Shown here piece after piece: positions 41,077 to 49,136 of a DNA stretch of 55,563 nucleotides. The notes beneath the pieces are model-generated. The model did no database searches. It was not told where the DNA came from and worked only from the letters and a program-made list of their open reading frames with translations. This stretch comes from an uncultured Oscillospiraceae bacterium (GTDB lineage Bacteria; Bacillota; Clostridia; Oscillospirales; Oscillospiraceae), in NCBI GenBank assembly GCA_934589225.1, contig CAKTNS010000012.1, positions 1 to 55,563 on the forward strand, read 5' to 3'. The translations under genes and the position numbers were made by a program. The number at the start of each line of letters is the position of its first letter. The stretch's first letter is position 1.

Positions 41077-42756
41077 ATGGCTGAAATCACGGAAAGCAAG
41101 AATTTCATTCATGCCTTTATTGAAGAAGATATTGCCCCCGGCGGGCAGTTTGCCGGAAAAACCGTTCACACCCGTTTTCCGCCGGAACCCAACGGGTATC
41201 TGCACATCGGCCACTGCAAGGCCCTGATCATTGACTTTGGTACTGCCGAAAAATTCGGCGGTATCTGCAATCTGCGTATGGACGACACCAATCCCACCAA
41301 AGAGGACGTGGAGTTCGTCGAGGCCATTCAGGAAGACATTCACTGGCTTGGCTTTGACTGGGGCGATCGGTTCTTCTACGGCTCCGATTACTTTGAAAAG
41401 GACTATGAGTTTGCCGTTGAACTCATCAAGAAGGGTCTGGCCTATGTCTGCGAGCTGACCCCCGAGCAGTTCAAAGAGTACCGCGGCGACCTGAATACCC
41501 CTGCCATCTCCCCCTACCGGGACCGTCCCATAGAGGAAAGCCTGGACCTGTTCGCCCGGATGCGGGCCGGGGAATTTGAGGACAACAAATACACCCTCCG
41601 GGCCAAAATCGACCTGGCCTCCGGCAACTTCAATATGCGCGACCCCGTGATCTACCGGATTCGCCATATGCATCACCACCGTCAGGGAGACAAGTGGTGC
41701 ATCTATCCCATGTATGACTTTGCCCATCCCATTCAGGACGCTCTGGAGGGCATCACCCACTCCCTGTGCTCCCTGGAATTTGAGAACCACCGGCCTCTGT
41801 ACAACTGGGTCACCGAGCATGTTTCCGTCCCCAGCCACCCCCGGCAGATCGAATTTGCCCGGCTGGGCATCGACCACACGGTGCTCTCCAAGCGGAAGCT
41901 CCGGGCCCTGGTTGAAAACGGCTATGTATCCGGCTGGGACGATCCCCGGATGCCCACCCTCTGCGGTCTGCGCCGCCGGGGCTATACCCCCGCCTCCATC
42001 CGCAATTTCTGCGACCGGGTGGGTGTGGCCAAGTCTCCCAACACCATTGAGTTTGCCTTTCTGGAGCACTGCCTGCGGGAGGACCTGAACGAAACTGCCA
42101 AGCGGGTCATGACTGTTTTGAAGCCTGTCAAGCTTACCATTACCAATTACCCCGAGGGTCAGAGCGAGACCTTCCTGGTAGAAAACAACCCCAATGACCC
42201 CGAGGCCGGCTCCCGAGAGATCACCTTCTCCAGAGATCTTTGGATCGAGGCCGACGATTTCCTGGCTCAGCCCATTCCCAAGTACAAGCGTCTGTACCCC
42301 AACGGACCAGAGTGCCGCCTGAAGGGTGCTTATGTGATCCAGTGTACCGGCTGTGTTACCGACGAAAACGGCAATGTTACCGAGGTCCTGGCCACCTACG
42401 ACCCGGAAAGCAAGGGCGGCGACCCTGCTGACGGCCGAAAGATCAGAGGTGCTACCATCCATTGGGTGGATGCCAACAACTGCGTGGAGGCAGAGGTTCG
42501 GCAGTATTCCAACCTCTTTGACGATCCCGACCCCGATGCCGCCGGCAAGGACTTCCTGGCCTGCCTGAATCCCCATTCTCTGGAAGTGCTTCAGGGCTGC
42601 AAGGCAGAGGCCTCTTTGAAAGACGCCAAGGCCCCGGAAAGCTATCAGTTCATGCGTCTGGGCTACTTCTGCCCTGACAGCAAGGACTCTACCCCTGACC
42701 ATCTGGTCTTCAACCGCTCCGTCAGCCTGAAGGACAGCTTCAAGCCCGGCAAGTAA
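41077..42756 (+). CDS. glnS: Glutaminyl-tRNA synthetase
   Basis: A 559-residue class I aminoacyl-tRNA synthetase. HIGH is at residues 43-46 (EPNGYLHIGHCKA). The KMSKS equivalent is VLSKR (269-273). The GlnRS-specific LRMDDTNPTKEDVEFVE and the C-terminal beta-barrel anticodon-binding region are intact. Charges tRNA-Gln directly. Many Firmicutes instead use misacylation plus GatCAB, so the gene marks a lineage that acquired GlnRS. Own promoter and terminator; monocistronic. Confidence 0.96.
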   Translation: MAEITESKNFIHAFIEEDIAPGGQFAGKTVHTRFPPEPNGYLHIGHCKALIIDFGTAEKFGGICNLRMDDTNPTKEDVEFVEAIQEDIHWLGFDWGDRFFYGSDYFEKDYEFAVELIKKGLAYVCELTPEQFKEYRGDLNTPAISPYRDRPIEESLDLFARMRAGEFEDNKYTLRAKIDLASGNFNMRDPVIYRIRHMHHHRQGDKWCIYPMYDFAHPIQDALEGITHSLCSLEFENHRPLYNWVTEHVSVPSHPRQIEFARLGIDHTVLSKRKLRALVENGYVSGWDDPRMPTLCGLRRRGYTPASIRNFCDRVGVAKSPNTIEFAFLEHCLREDLNETAKRVMTVLKPVKLTITNYPEGQSETFLVENNPNDPEAGSREITFSRDLWIEADDFLAQPIPKYKRLYPNGPECRLKGAYVIQCTGCVTDENGNVTEVLATYDPESKGGDPADGRKIRGATIHWVDANNCVEAEVRQYSNLFDDPDPDAAGKDFLACLNPHSLEVLQGCKAEASLKDAKAPESYQFMRLGYFCPDSKDSTPDHLVFNRSVSLKDSFKPGK

Positions 42757-42764
42757 TCGAGACC

Positions 42765-42805
42765 AAAAAGGACCTGAGCAGATTCGTTCCGCTCAGGTCC
42801 TTTTT
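42765..42805 (+). terminator. Strong terminator after glnS
   Basis: A 15-bp perfect stem (AAAAAGGACCTGAGC / GCTCAGGTCCTTTTT) with an 11-base loop. The A and T arms make it bidirectional, serving the convergent rex gene as well. Confidence 0.93.
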
Positions 42806-42824
42806 ATGCGCTTTTATGTATGGA

Positions 42825-43469
42825 TCACTTTTTTTCGTCCTTCATGGCCGCCCGCAGATGCACAGACAGGACTGCCAAAGAAGTTGCCATATTCTCATTC
42901 TGCACCAGAATATTGGGGGGCACGTCCAAATGGGTGGGGGCAAAGTTCCAAATCGCCTTGACCCCTCCGGCGATTAGCTGATCCGCCACTTCCTGGGCCG
43001 CACCGGCCGGGACCGTAATAATGCCCATCAGCACCTTATGAAGCTTGCAGTAATGCTCCAGCTTTGCAATGGGATAAATGGGCTGGCCGTCTTCCGTTTT
43101 TTCCATGGGGGGCTTTACATCGAAGGCAGCCTGGATGTTGAGACCGTAGGCTTCAAACCCGGAATAGGCCATCAATGCAAGGCCCAGTTTACCGGCGCCG
43201 ATCAGCACCGCATCGGTGGAGTTGTCATAGCCCAAAAACTGCTCAATGTCGTCAATAAGTGCCTCTCTCTGATAGCCCACCTTGGGGCGGCCGCCATCGG
43301 ATACAATGGCCAGATCCTTCCGGACCTGGACCTCGCCCATATCCAGGGCATTGGCCAAGGCTGTAGCGGAAATATTCGCCGGGGCCGAATCCGGCAGGCT
43401 TTTTAAATAAGCAAGATACCCCGGAAGCCGTTTCAAAACCGCCTTGGACACCTTTACGTCACGTTCCAT
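42825..43469 (-). CDS. rex: Redox-sensing repressor Rex
   Basis: A 214-residue NAD(H)-sensing repressor. The N-terminal winged helix (VSKAVLKRLPGYLAYLKSL, then ALDMGEVQVRKDLAIV) is followed by a Rossmann domain with VLIGAGKLGLALMAY and a domain-swapped C-terminal helix. The usual GxGxxG has an Ala-Gly variant (GAGKLG), as in other Rex proteins. It represses fermentation genes when NADH is low. GAGGAGCG lies upstream of ATG 43469. Adjacent to sigE but with its own promoter. Confidence 0.94.
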   Translation of the reverse strand: MERDVKVSKAVLKRLPGYLAYLKSLPDSAPANISATALANALDMGEVQVRKDLAIVSDGGRPKVGYQREALIDDIEQFLGYDNSTDAVLIGAGKLGLALMAYSGFEAYGLNIQAAFDVKPPMEKTEDGQPIYPIAKLEHYCKLHKVLMGIITVPAGAAQEVADQLIAGGVKAIWNFAPTHLDVPPNILVQNENMATSLAVLSVHLRAAMKDEKK

Positions 43470-43489
43470 CTTGATCTTCGCTCCTCGTG

Positions 43490-43520
43490 TATCGATATAT
43501 TTTTCTATCGATATATTTTT
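43490..43520. repeat. Tandem 15-bp repeats in the rex leader
   Basis: TATCGATATATTTTT occurs twice (43490-43504 and 43506-43520), separated by one C. Each copy contains the 8-bp palindrome TATCGATA. They lie between the rex -10 and the start codon. A tandem operator is the simplest reading; they do not match the classical Rex box. Confidence 0.7.
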
Positions 43521-43526
43521 ATAGGG

Positions 43527-43555
43527 ATTATATCATCTTCTATGAGGATTTACAA
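43527..43555 (-). promoter_or_regulatory. Sigma-A promoter of rex
   Basis: On the minus strand TTGTAA (43550-43555) and a perfect TATAAT (43527-43532) are spaced 17 bases. The tandem repeats start just downstream of the expected transcription start. Confidence 0.75.
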
Positions 43556-43599
43556 GCGGCTTGAACATAAAATTTTTTGATAGAATTATAAATGCTTCC

Positions 43600-44304
43600 C
43601 TAAGCGCAGCTCATTTGCTTCAGAAAGGCCTTTCGAAGCTTTCCCATGATTCTTTTTTCCAGCCGTGAAATATAGGATTGGGAGATGCCCAGGCGGGCCG
43701 CCACCTCCTTCTGGGTCAGCTCCTGTCCGCCCCCCAGACCGTAACGCATATCCACGATTTCCCGCTCCCGGGCGGACAGTTCCAATAGGGACTGCCGGAG
43801 CATTGCCAGATCTGCCGCCGCCTCCAGAGGCGCCAGAATGTCCTCCTCTCCGGTTCCCAGAATATCTGACAGCAGCAACTCATTGCCCTCGCCGTCCAGA
43901 TTGATGGGCTCGTCCAGGGAGACCTCCGCCTTTTGGTTGGAGATTTTGCGCATGTGCATCAATATCTCATTTTCAATGCACCGGGAGGCATAGGTGGCCA
44001 GTTTGATATTTTTATCCATCCGATAGGTGCTGATGGCCTTCATCAGGCCAATGGTGCCGATGGAAATCAGGTCTTCCAAATTGGTTCCCCCGCTGTCAAA
44101 ACGCCGGGCGATATAAACCACCAACCGCAGATTGTGTTCTACCAGGGTCTGCCGTGCGGCCTCTTCTCCCCTGGCCAGCCCCTCAATGGCTGCCCGCTCC
44201 GCCTCTCCTTTCAGCGGTGCCGGGAGAATGTCGCTGCCTCCAATGTAGTAGAGCACCTGCTCCTTTCCCCAAAGCCAATCGGTGATTCGCTGCCAAAACA
44301 TCAT
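43600..44304 (-). CDS. sigE: Sporulation sigma factor sigma-E
   Basis: A 234-residue (or 233, from the second ATG) mother-cell sigma factor made as a proprotein. The start ATG 44304 follows GGAGGT by five bases; the second ATG 44301 by eight. The open frame to 44841 is spurious. Conserved text: YYIGGSDILPAPL just after the pro-sequence, NLRLVVYIARRF, EDLISIGTIGLMKAI, LATYASRCIENEILM (region 2) and SQSYISRLEKRI (region 4.2). The pro-sequence before YYIGG is shorter (about 18 residues) than in B. subtilis. It overlaps spoIIGA, its activating protease, by four bases. sigG, often next in Firmicutes, is not here. Confidence 0.95.
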   Translation of the reverse strand: MMFWQRITDWLWGKEQVLYYIGGSDILPAPLKGEAERAAIEGLARGEEAARQTLVEHNLRLVVYIARRFDSGGTNLEDLISIGTIGLMKAISTYRMDKNIKLATYASRCIENEILMHMRKISNQKAEVSLDEPINLDGEGNELLLSDILGTGEEDILAPLEAAADLAMLRQSLLELSAREREIVDMRYGLGGGQELTQKEVAARLGISQSYISRLEKRIMGKLRKAFLKQMSCA

Positions 44305-45065
44305 AGAGTACCTCCTACCAACGCCTGATAGTCCGCTCCTCCGACCCTGCCGGGGGCAAATGCCACAATGGACGGCTGCCGCCTGCCCCCTAAAAAGACC
44401 TCTTGGAATCGCATCCCCAGAAGCATTCCCGCCTGGGCTCCCACGTTTCTGTAAGGGATCAGCCGCAATCCACCAATGGGCGGCTTCGTCAGGGTGTCCA
44501 GAGGCGCTTCCAACTCCTGCCGGGTAAGCCCCGTTAAGCGCTGGCAATCCTCCTGCCCGATCACCAGCACCTGCTCTCCGGTAATGGGGTCCCGAAGGGT
44601 GTTTCCCGTATCTCTCAAGGCCGTCAGGTGCAGCGTGACCCCATTTTCCGCAATATCCAGAGACACCAGCCGCCGGGCCGAAAGGCTTCCCCGGAGCAGC
44701 AGCGTACAGGCCAGCCACAAAAGCCCCGCACACAGGAGCAAGGGCCCCGGCCCGGTTTTTCCTGCCAGCTCTGCCATACCGCCCAGTGACAGGCTCAACA
44801 GCAAGAATACCCCCGTCTGCCGCCAGGCACTCTCCCGCCACCCAAAGGCCAGCATGCCCAGAAGAATCAGAAACAGCACACGCCAGAGCATCCCTCCCAA
44901 GAATTCAAAACCGGGCACCAGGCATCCCCCGCTGTATGCCGCCCCCAGCACCGCCGCACTCAAAAGGCGCTTCCGCCTGGGCTCCAGACCGGAGAGCCGG
45001 GCAGAAGCAAAGAGCAGCAGGTAGTCCACCGCAAAGTTCAGAAGCATCACAAGGTCCAGATACAT
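44301..45065 (-). CDS. spoIIGA: Sigma-E processing peptidase SpoIIGA
   Basis: A 254-residue membrane-embedded aspartic protease that cleaves pro-sigma-E. Five hydrophobic helices form the first half. The C-terminal half is the protease domain with the catalytic Asp in RDTGNTLRDPITGEQV and a GLRLIPYRNVG strand. ATG 45065 (MYLDLVML) is preferred over ATG 45071 since GGAGG is eight bases from the former but almost touches the latter. Overlap with sigE shows coupled translation, as in other spore formers. Confidence 0.94.
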   Translation of the reverse strand: MYLDLVMLLNFAVDYLLLFASARLSGLEPRRKRLLSAAVLGAAYSGGCLVPGFEFLGGMLWRVLFLILLGMLAFGWRESAWRQTGVFLLLSLSLGGMAELAGKTGPGPLLLCAGLLWLACTLLLRGSLSARRLVSLDIAENGVTLHLTALRDTGNTLRDPITGEQVLVIGQEDCQRLTGLTRQELEAPLDTLTKPPIGGLRLIPYRNVGAQAGMLLGMRFQEVFLGGRRQPSIVAFAPGRVGGADYQALVGGTL

Positions 45066-45227
45066 ACGCATCCCCTCCCAGACAGCGCAGCGAGAAGCGG
45101 CCTTCCGTTTCCTTTTGTGCTTATATTATAATTGCCCACCGGCAAGAATGCCGTCGGAGCCGGAGCATCGGTTCGCCGCAAGTTCCGTCCGCAGTCCTCG
45201 GCCTTGGAGGGAAGAGCCACAGATTTC

Positions 45228-45268
45228 ACAAAAGGCGGCAGCCTGCGCCCTTCGCAGACTACCGCCTT
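45228..45268 (-). terminator. Terminator of the rarA-DUF951 transcript
   Basis: A 16-bp stem with two wobble pairs (45232-45247 / 45253-45268) and a 5-base loop, followed on the minus strand by TTTTGTG. It lies in the 220-bp gap before spoIIGA, in which no further gene is seen. Confidence 0.75.
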
Positions 45269-45286
45269 GTCGGATGGTATAAAACT

Positions 45287-45472
45287 TTATGCTTCCGGGC
45301 GCTCCACGGACTTGATGTTCTTCTCTGCCTTAAAGCGAGGCGTCATCAACTCGTGGCCGCAGCCCAGACATTTCAGCCGGAAATCCGCGCCGGTGCGCAG
45401 GACCACCCAGCGTTTTTCCCCGCAGGGGTGGGCTTTTTTCATGGTCAGAACATCGTTTACCTGAATATCCAT
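45287..45472 (-). CDS. DUF951 family protein
   Basis: A 61-residue protein starting MDIQVNDVLTMKKAHPCGE at ATG 45472, with AAGGAGTGAGG upstream. It has the family's paired cysteines (HPCGEKRW and KCLGCGHEL), which suggest a zinc or nucleic-acid-binding ribbon, and the MTPRFKAEKNIK end. The family is widespread in Firmicutes and uncharacterised. It lies five bases after rarA. Confidence 0.88.
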   Translation of the reverse strand: MDIQVNDVLTMKKAHPCGEKRWVVLRTGADFRLKCLGCGHELMTPRFKAEKNIKSVERPEA

Positions 45473-45477
45473 ATCCC

Positions 45478-46740
45478 TCACTCCTTTTTGATGGCATCCC
45501 AATACTGTTTTGCCGCCTGTTCCAGCTTGTTTGGTCCATAGGTATAGTAGTGGGTTCCCACCAGGTCATCAGGGAGATACTGCTGGGCCACCCAATGGTT
45601 GGGATAGTCATGGGGATACAGATACCCCTGGGACCGCTCCTGGGTAAAGGTATCGGCGTGTACATTTTGCAGATGCCGGGGGAAGGTACCCCCCCGCCCC
45701 TTCTGCACATCCGCCAAGGCCGCGTCCAGGGCAATGTGGCCGGAGTTGGATTTGGGGGAGGTGGCCATCAGAACCGCCGCATCCCCCAGAGGGATGCGGG
45801 CCTCCGGCATTCCAAGCATCAATGCCATATCCACGCAGGATTTTACAATGGGAATGATCATGGGATAGGCAAGGCCCACATCCTCTGCCGCAATGACCAT
45901 AAGCCTTCGGCAGGCGGACTGTAACTGGCCCGCCTCCAGCAGCCGGGCCAGATAATGGCAGGCCGCATCCGGGTCGGAACCGCGGATGGATTTTTGCAGT
46001 GCGGAAAGCATGTCAAAATAATTGTCCCCGTCCCGGTCCGCCCGCATGGCGCTTTTCTGGGTCACCGCCACGGCATCCTCCATGGTAAGAGGAAGCTCCG
46101 TACCCTGGGGGACCGCGACGGAAAACAGGACCTCAATGGCGTTCATGGATTTCCGCAGGTCCCCGCCGCTGGCTCCCGCGATATACTCCAGAACCCCGTC
46201 CTGGGGCTTGGCGGTAAGTCCCGTGCGCTTTTCCATAAAGGCCACCGCTCGAAGGACCGCTTTCAATGCCGCTTCCCTGCTGATCTGCTTGAACTCAAAT
46301 ACCGTAGACCGGCTGAGAATGGCGTTAAAAACGTAAAAATAGGGATTTTCCGTAGTGGAGGCGATCAGCGTGATTTTTCCGTTTTCGATGTACTCCAGCA
46401 GAGATTGCTGCTGTTTTTTGTTAAAGGACTGGATCTCATCCAGGTATAGCAGCACCCCGTTGGGTGCCATAAAGGTATCCAGCTGGGCGGTGATCTCCCG
46501 AATATCCGCGGTAGAGGCGGTGGTGGCGTTCAGCTTATACAAGGTCCTGTTGGTTTGCTTGGCGATGATATTGGCAACGGTAGTCTTGCCGGTGCCGCTG
46601 GGTCCGTAAAACACCATATTGGGGATGTTTCCGGACTCGATCAGTCGGCGCAGCACCGCCCCCTTTGCCAGTATATGCTCCTGCCCCACCACATCATCCA
46701 GGGTTTCCGGCCGAAGCAGGTCTGCCAAGGGCTGATACAT
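45478..46740 (-). CDS. rarA: Replication-associated recombination protein A
   Basis: A 420-residue AAA+ ATPase (RarA/MgsA/WRNIP1). Walker A is GPSGTGKTT, Walker B LYLDEIQ, sensor text ENPYFYVFNAILSR, and the C-terminal tetramerisation part contains EDVGLAYP and FPRHLQNVHAD. It acts at stalled replication forks with SSB. ATG 46740 (MYQPLADLLRP) has AAAGGAGG; the longer frame to 46779 starts inside a hairpin and lacks a site. Confidence 0.95.
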   Translation of the reverse strand: MYQPLADLLRPETLDDVVGQEHILAKGAVLRRLIESGNIPNMVFYGPSGTGKTTVANIIAKQTNRTLYKLNATTASTADIREITAQLDTFMAPNGVLLYLDEIQSFNKKQQQSLLEYIENGKITLIASTTENPYFYVFNAILSRSTVFEFKQISREAALKAVLRAVAFMEKRTGLTAKPQDGVLEYIAGASGGDLRKSMNAIEVLFSVAVPQGTELPLTMEDAVAVTQKSAMRADRDGDNYFDMLSALQKSIRGSDPDAACHYLARLLEAGQLQSACRRLMVIAAEDVGLAYPMIIPIVKSCVDMALMLGMPEARIPLGDAAVLMATSPKSNSGHIALDAALADVQKGRGGTFPRHLQNVHADTFTQERSQGYLYPHDYPNHWVAQQYLPDDLVGTHYYTYGPNKLEQAAKQYWDAIKKE

Positions 46741-46766
46741 AGGCTGCCTCCTTTCCAAGACGCTTT

Positions 46767-46792
46767 GAGGAGCGGTCATCGGGCCGCTCCTC
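46767..46792. promoter_or_regulatory. Hairpin between the G3E GTPase gene and rarA
   Basis: A perfect 9-bp stem (GAGGAGCGG / CCGCTCCTC) with an 8-base loop and no T-run on either strand. Possibly a processing or partial termination site between the two genes. Confidence 0.4.
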
Positions 46793-46800
46793 CGTAAATG

Positions 46801-47751
46801 TTAAAATGTTGCTACATCCGGGTCCGCGGGCTCCGCTCCGGTCTCCACGCTGATGGCCGTCAGCACCGGGCCCACATCGCCCTTATAAAGAGGGTGCTTC
46901 TCCGCGCTGATCTTTGCGGTGACCATGACCCAGGACCGGGACTCCAAAGAGCCGGATCCGCTGTAGCGGCAGGGAATGCCGCAGAACTGAATGTCCTCCA
47001 CACAGCAGGTCATGACGAACCGGCCCGGGGCGAACATCCCGTTCTTGTCCCGGCGCAGCATGGCGACCTGGGCCTTGAAGTGAACGGTCTTGCCGTCATA
47101 CTTTTCCGGCTCCTCGGATACATCCCGGTACCACAGAGCATAGTCCTCGTCCTTGACTTCTATGACAGGAGCGTTGATGTCAAAGGGTAGCGGGTCCTCA
47201 ATTTCATCAAACTGGGTGGTGCCGTCGGTGTAATCGTAGAGAATATCGATGCGGCGGTTGGCAGCTCGGGCCAGCTTGTGGAAGGGCATTACGTCCTGCC
47301 CCGGAGTCATGCGGTTAAATACCACCATCTGGGCTCCCACCAGCTTGTCCATGACCAGATTGCGCATATTGGCGTTGTAGGTCATAATGGTGGTGGCATC
47401 CGCAAACATGACCTCCTGGGCGATTGCCCAGCTTTCGGGGAAGCGCATATACAGGTCACCGACCTGCTGCATGCCGTTGAGCTCCGCTACTACACGCTCT
47501 GCCTTGTATTTTTTCTGAAGGGCCTTCAGCTCTTCGGTGGAAACCGTCTGCTGGTCCAGAACCTCCAGATAAACGTTCTTCTTGGGATAGGTAGAGAGGT
47601 CGTATTCCTCCTCCCCTTCCTCAAAAATCAAAACCAGGGTCCGCTCTCCGGCGTTGAACCGGGGGTCCTCCAGGGTCTCCTGGATAAACTTGGTCTTTCC
47701 GGAGTCCAGGAAGCCCGTAAAGGCGTAGACCGGGATCTGCTGCATCACCAT
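46801..47751 (-). CDS. Divergent G3E GTPase fused to a YcgQ/TIGR03943-like domain
   Basis: A 316-residue protein. Residues 1-190 form a G3E (CobW-like) GTPase with Walker A GFLDSGKT (13-20), but the CxCC metal site of the family is missing. Residues about 195-316 resemble the OB-type C-terminal domain of YcgQ/TIGR03943 proteins (KTVHFKAQVAML, RFVMTCCVEDIQFCGIPCRY, SWVMVTAKIS), normally encoded next to metal permeases. It begins three bases after the His-rich GTPase gene. A joint role in metal (probably zinc) allocation is inferred from family and context. Confidence 0.8.
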   Translation of the reverse strand: MVMQQIPVYAFTGFLDSGKTKFIQETLEDPRFNAGERTLVLIFEEGEEEYDLSTYPKKNVYLEVLDQQTVSTEELKALQKKYKAERVVAELNGMQQVGDLYMRFPESWAIAQEVMFADATTIMTYNANMRNLVMDKLVGAQMVVFNRMTPGQDVMPFHKLARAANRRIDILYDYTDGTTQFDEIEDPLPFDINAPVIEVKDEDYALWYRDVSEEPEKYDGKTVHFKAQVAMLRRDKNGMFAPGRFVMTCCVEDIQFCGIPCRYSGSGSLESRSWVMVTAKISAEKHPLYKGDVGPVLTAISVETGAEPADPDVATF

Positions 47752-47754
47752 GAC

Positions 47755-48978
47755 TTACACCCCAAACAGCTGGGCAATGCCCTGCTCGTCCAGCTTGGAG
47801 CCGATGACACAGAGCTTGCCGGTAACATCGGCGGAACCGGTACGGATATTGGTTTCCTCGGGCACATAATCAAAGTGGATCCAGCTGCCGTCTACAGCGG
47901 GCAGGATGCCCTTGGCCCGCAGGATCATGCCGTAGTCCCCGGAATCCAGAGCCTTGAGAGCATTCTCAACGGTCTGCTTCTCAAACTTCCGGGCGGTCTC
48001 TACGCCCCAGGAGGTGAATACCTCGTCGGCATGATGGTGATGATGATGGTCGTGGCAGCCGCAGGTGCAGTTTTCATCATGCTCGTGGTGATGCTCGTGC
48101 TCTTCGTGGTGGTGGTCATGGCAGCAGCACTCCTCATCGTGGTGGTGATGGTGCTCCTCCCCTTCCTCATGATGATGGTGGTGCCCGCACTCCTCCTCGT
48201 GGTCATGATGGTGGTGCCCGCATTCCTCGTCATGGTCGTGATGGTGGCAGCCGCACTCCTCGTCATCCTCGTGGTGATGGTGGTGGTGCTCGTGCTCCTC
48301 TTCTTCATCGTCATGGTGGTGATGATGATGTTCTTCCTCGTTCAGGCGCTCGGTTTCCAGCCGGGCAAGCTCCGCGGCCAGGGAGGCCTTGCCTTCCATG
48401 GCGGAGATCAGCTGTTCACCGGTGAGCTGGCCCCAGGGGGTGGTGATGATGGTGGCGACCTGGTTATGCTCCCGCAGCAGCTCCACGGCGGTATCCAGCT
48501 TGGCCTGGGGCACCGCGTCGGTACGGGAGAGAATGATGGTGGAGGCAGTCTCCACCTGGTTGTTGTAGAACTCGCCAAAATTCTTGGTGTAGACCTTGAC
48601 CTTGCCTGCGTCCACCACGGCCACGGTATAGCCCAGGGTCACGTCCGGCCCGGTGACCTTGTTCACGGCACCGATGACATCGGAGAGCTTGCCCACACCG
48701 GAGGGCTCAATGATGATCCGGTCCGGGTGGTACTCCGCGATCACCTTTTCCAGGGCCTTGCCGAAGTCGCCTACCAGAGAGCAGCAGATGCAGCCGGAGT
48801 TCATTTCCGTGATGTTGATGCCCGCATCCTGGAGGAAGCCGCCGTCAATGCCGATCTCACCGAATTCATTTTCGATCAGCACCAGCTTCTGGCCCTGATA
48901 ACCCTCCTGAATCATTTTCTTGATGAGGGTGGTTTTGCCGGCACCCAGGAAGCCGGAGTAGATGTCTACTTTGGTCAT
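47755..48978 (-). CDS. CobW/ZNG1-type G3E GTPase with His/Cys-rich metal-binding segment
   Basis: A 407-residue metallochaperone GTPase. Walker A is GFLGAGKTT (9-17), the metal-binding CxCC is Cys63-Ile-Cys65-Cys66 in SGCICCS, and the EPSG switch is at 91-94. Residues 214-318 form an extreme His/Glu/Asp/Cys-rich segment with repeated ECG-HHHH units and a late CTCGC cluster. The short CobW C-terminal domain follows (KFEKQTVENALKAL, ILRAKGILP). Such proteins hand zinc or cobalt to target enzymes. AAGGA lies about 12 bases from ATG 48978. Own promoter; the next gene encodes a second, CxCC-less G3E GTPase. Confidence 0.9.
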   Translation of the reverse strand: MTKVDIYSGFLGAGKTTLIKKMIQEGYQGQKLVLIENEFGEIGIDGGFLQDAGINITEMNSGCICCSLVGDFGKALEKVIAEYHPDRIIIEPSGVGKLSDVIGAVNKVTGPDVTLGYTVAVVDAGKVKVYTKNFGEFYNNQVETASTIILSRTDAVPQAKLDTAVELLREHNQVATIITTPWGQLTGEQLISAMEGKASLAAELARLETERLNEEEHHHHHHDDEEEEHEHHHHHHEDDEECGCHHHDHDEECGHHHHDHEEECGHHHHHEEGEEHHHHHDEECCCHDHHHEEHEHHHEHDENCTCGCHDHHHHHHADEVFTSWGVETARKFEKQTVENALKALDSGDYGMILRAKGILPAVDGSWIHFDYVPEETNIRTGSADVTGKLCVIGSKLDEQGIAQLFGV

Positions 48979-49023
48979 TTATAGTCATATCCTTTCTGAA
49001 ATACAAACATTTTTCATGAAGTT

Positions 49024-49041
49024 CCAGGGTCGATTCCCTGG
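49024..49041. promoter_or_regulatory. Hairpin in the leader of the metal GTPase operon
   Basis: A perfect 6-bp inverted repeat (CCAGGG / CCCTGG) with a 6-base centre sits just downstream of the promoter at 49056-49084 and upstream of the start codon. An operator or RNA element is possible; it is not a recognisable Zur box. Confidence 0.35.
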
Positions 49042-49055
49042 TGACGTACTTTGTT

Positions 49056-49084
49056 AGTATACCACGTTTTGTCAAGTCTGTCCA
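49056..49084 (-). promoter_or_regulatory. Promoter of the metal GTPase operon
   Basis: On the minus strand TGGACA (49079-49084) and TATACT (49056-49061) are spaced 17 bases, and TGG directly before the -10 forms an extended -10 element. Confidence 0.65.
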
Positions 49085-49093
49085 CCGGTTGCG

Positions 49094-49125
49094 AAAAAAT
49101 CAGCGCCCCGTTTTCCGAGGCGCTG
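49094..49125 (-). terminator. Terminator after the dprA-like gene
   Basis: A 7-bp perfect stem (CAGCGCC / GGCGCTG) with an 11-base loop, followed on the minus strand by ATTTTTT (plus-strand A-run at 49094-49099). It insulates the metal GTPase promoter. Confidence 0.82.
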
Positions 49126-49136
49126 ACAAAAAATCA

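Noticed and set aside
41014..42702. 562-codon open frame antisense to glnS
   Set aside because: It mirrors glnS codons on the opposite strand, lacks a ribosome binding site and recognisable domains, and GlnRS is plainly the coding strand.
43600..44841. Extension of sigE to a 413-residue protein
   Set aside because: The added N-terminus is the spoIIGA gene in another frame; GGAGGT before ATG 44304 and homology fix the shorter start.
47278..48984. 568-codon frame antisense to both G3E GTPases
   Set aside because: Its hydrophobic Val/Met/Leu runs are the reverse complement of the His-rich codons, not membrane helices.
49024..49041. T-arm-like sequence (GGTCGATTCC within a hairpin) suggesting a tRNA fragment
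   Set aside because: No acceptor, D or anticodon arm is nearby; it is only a short inverted repeat in a leader.
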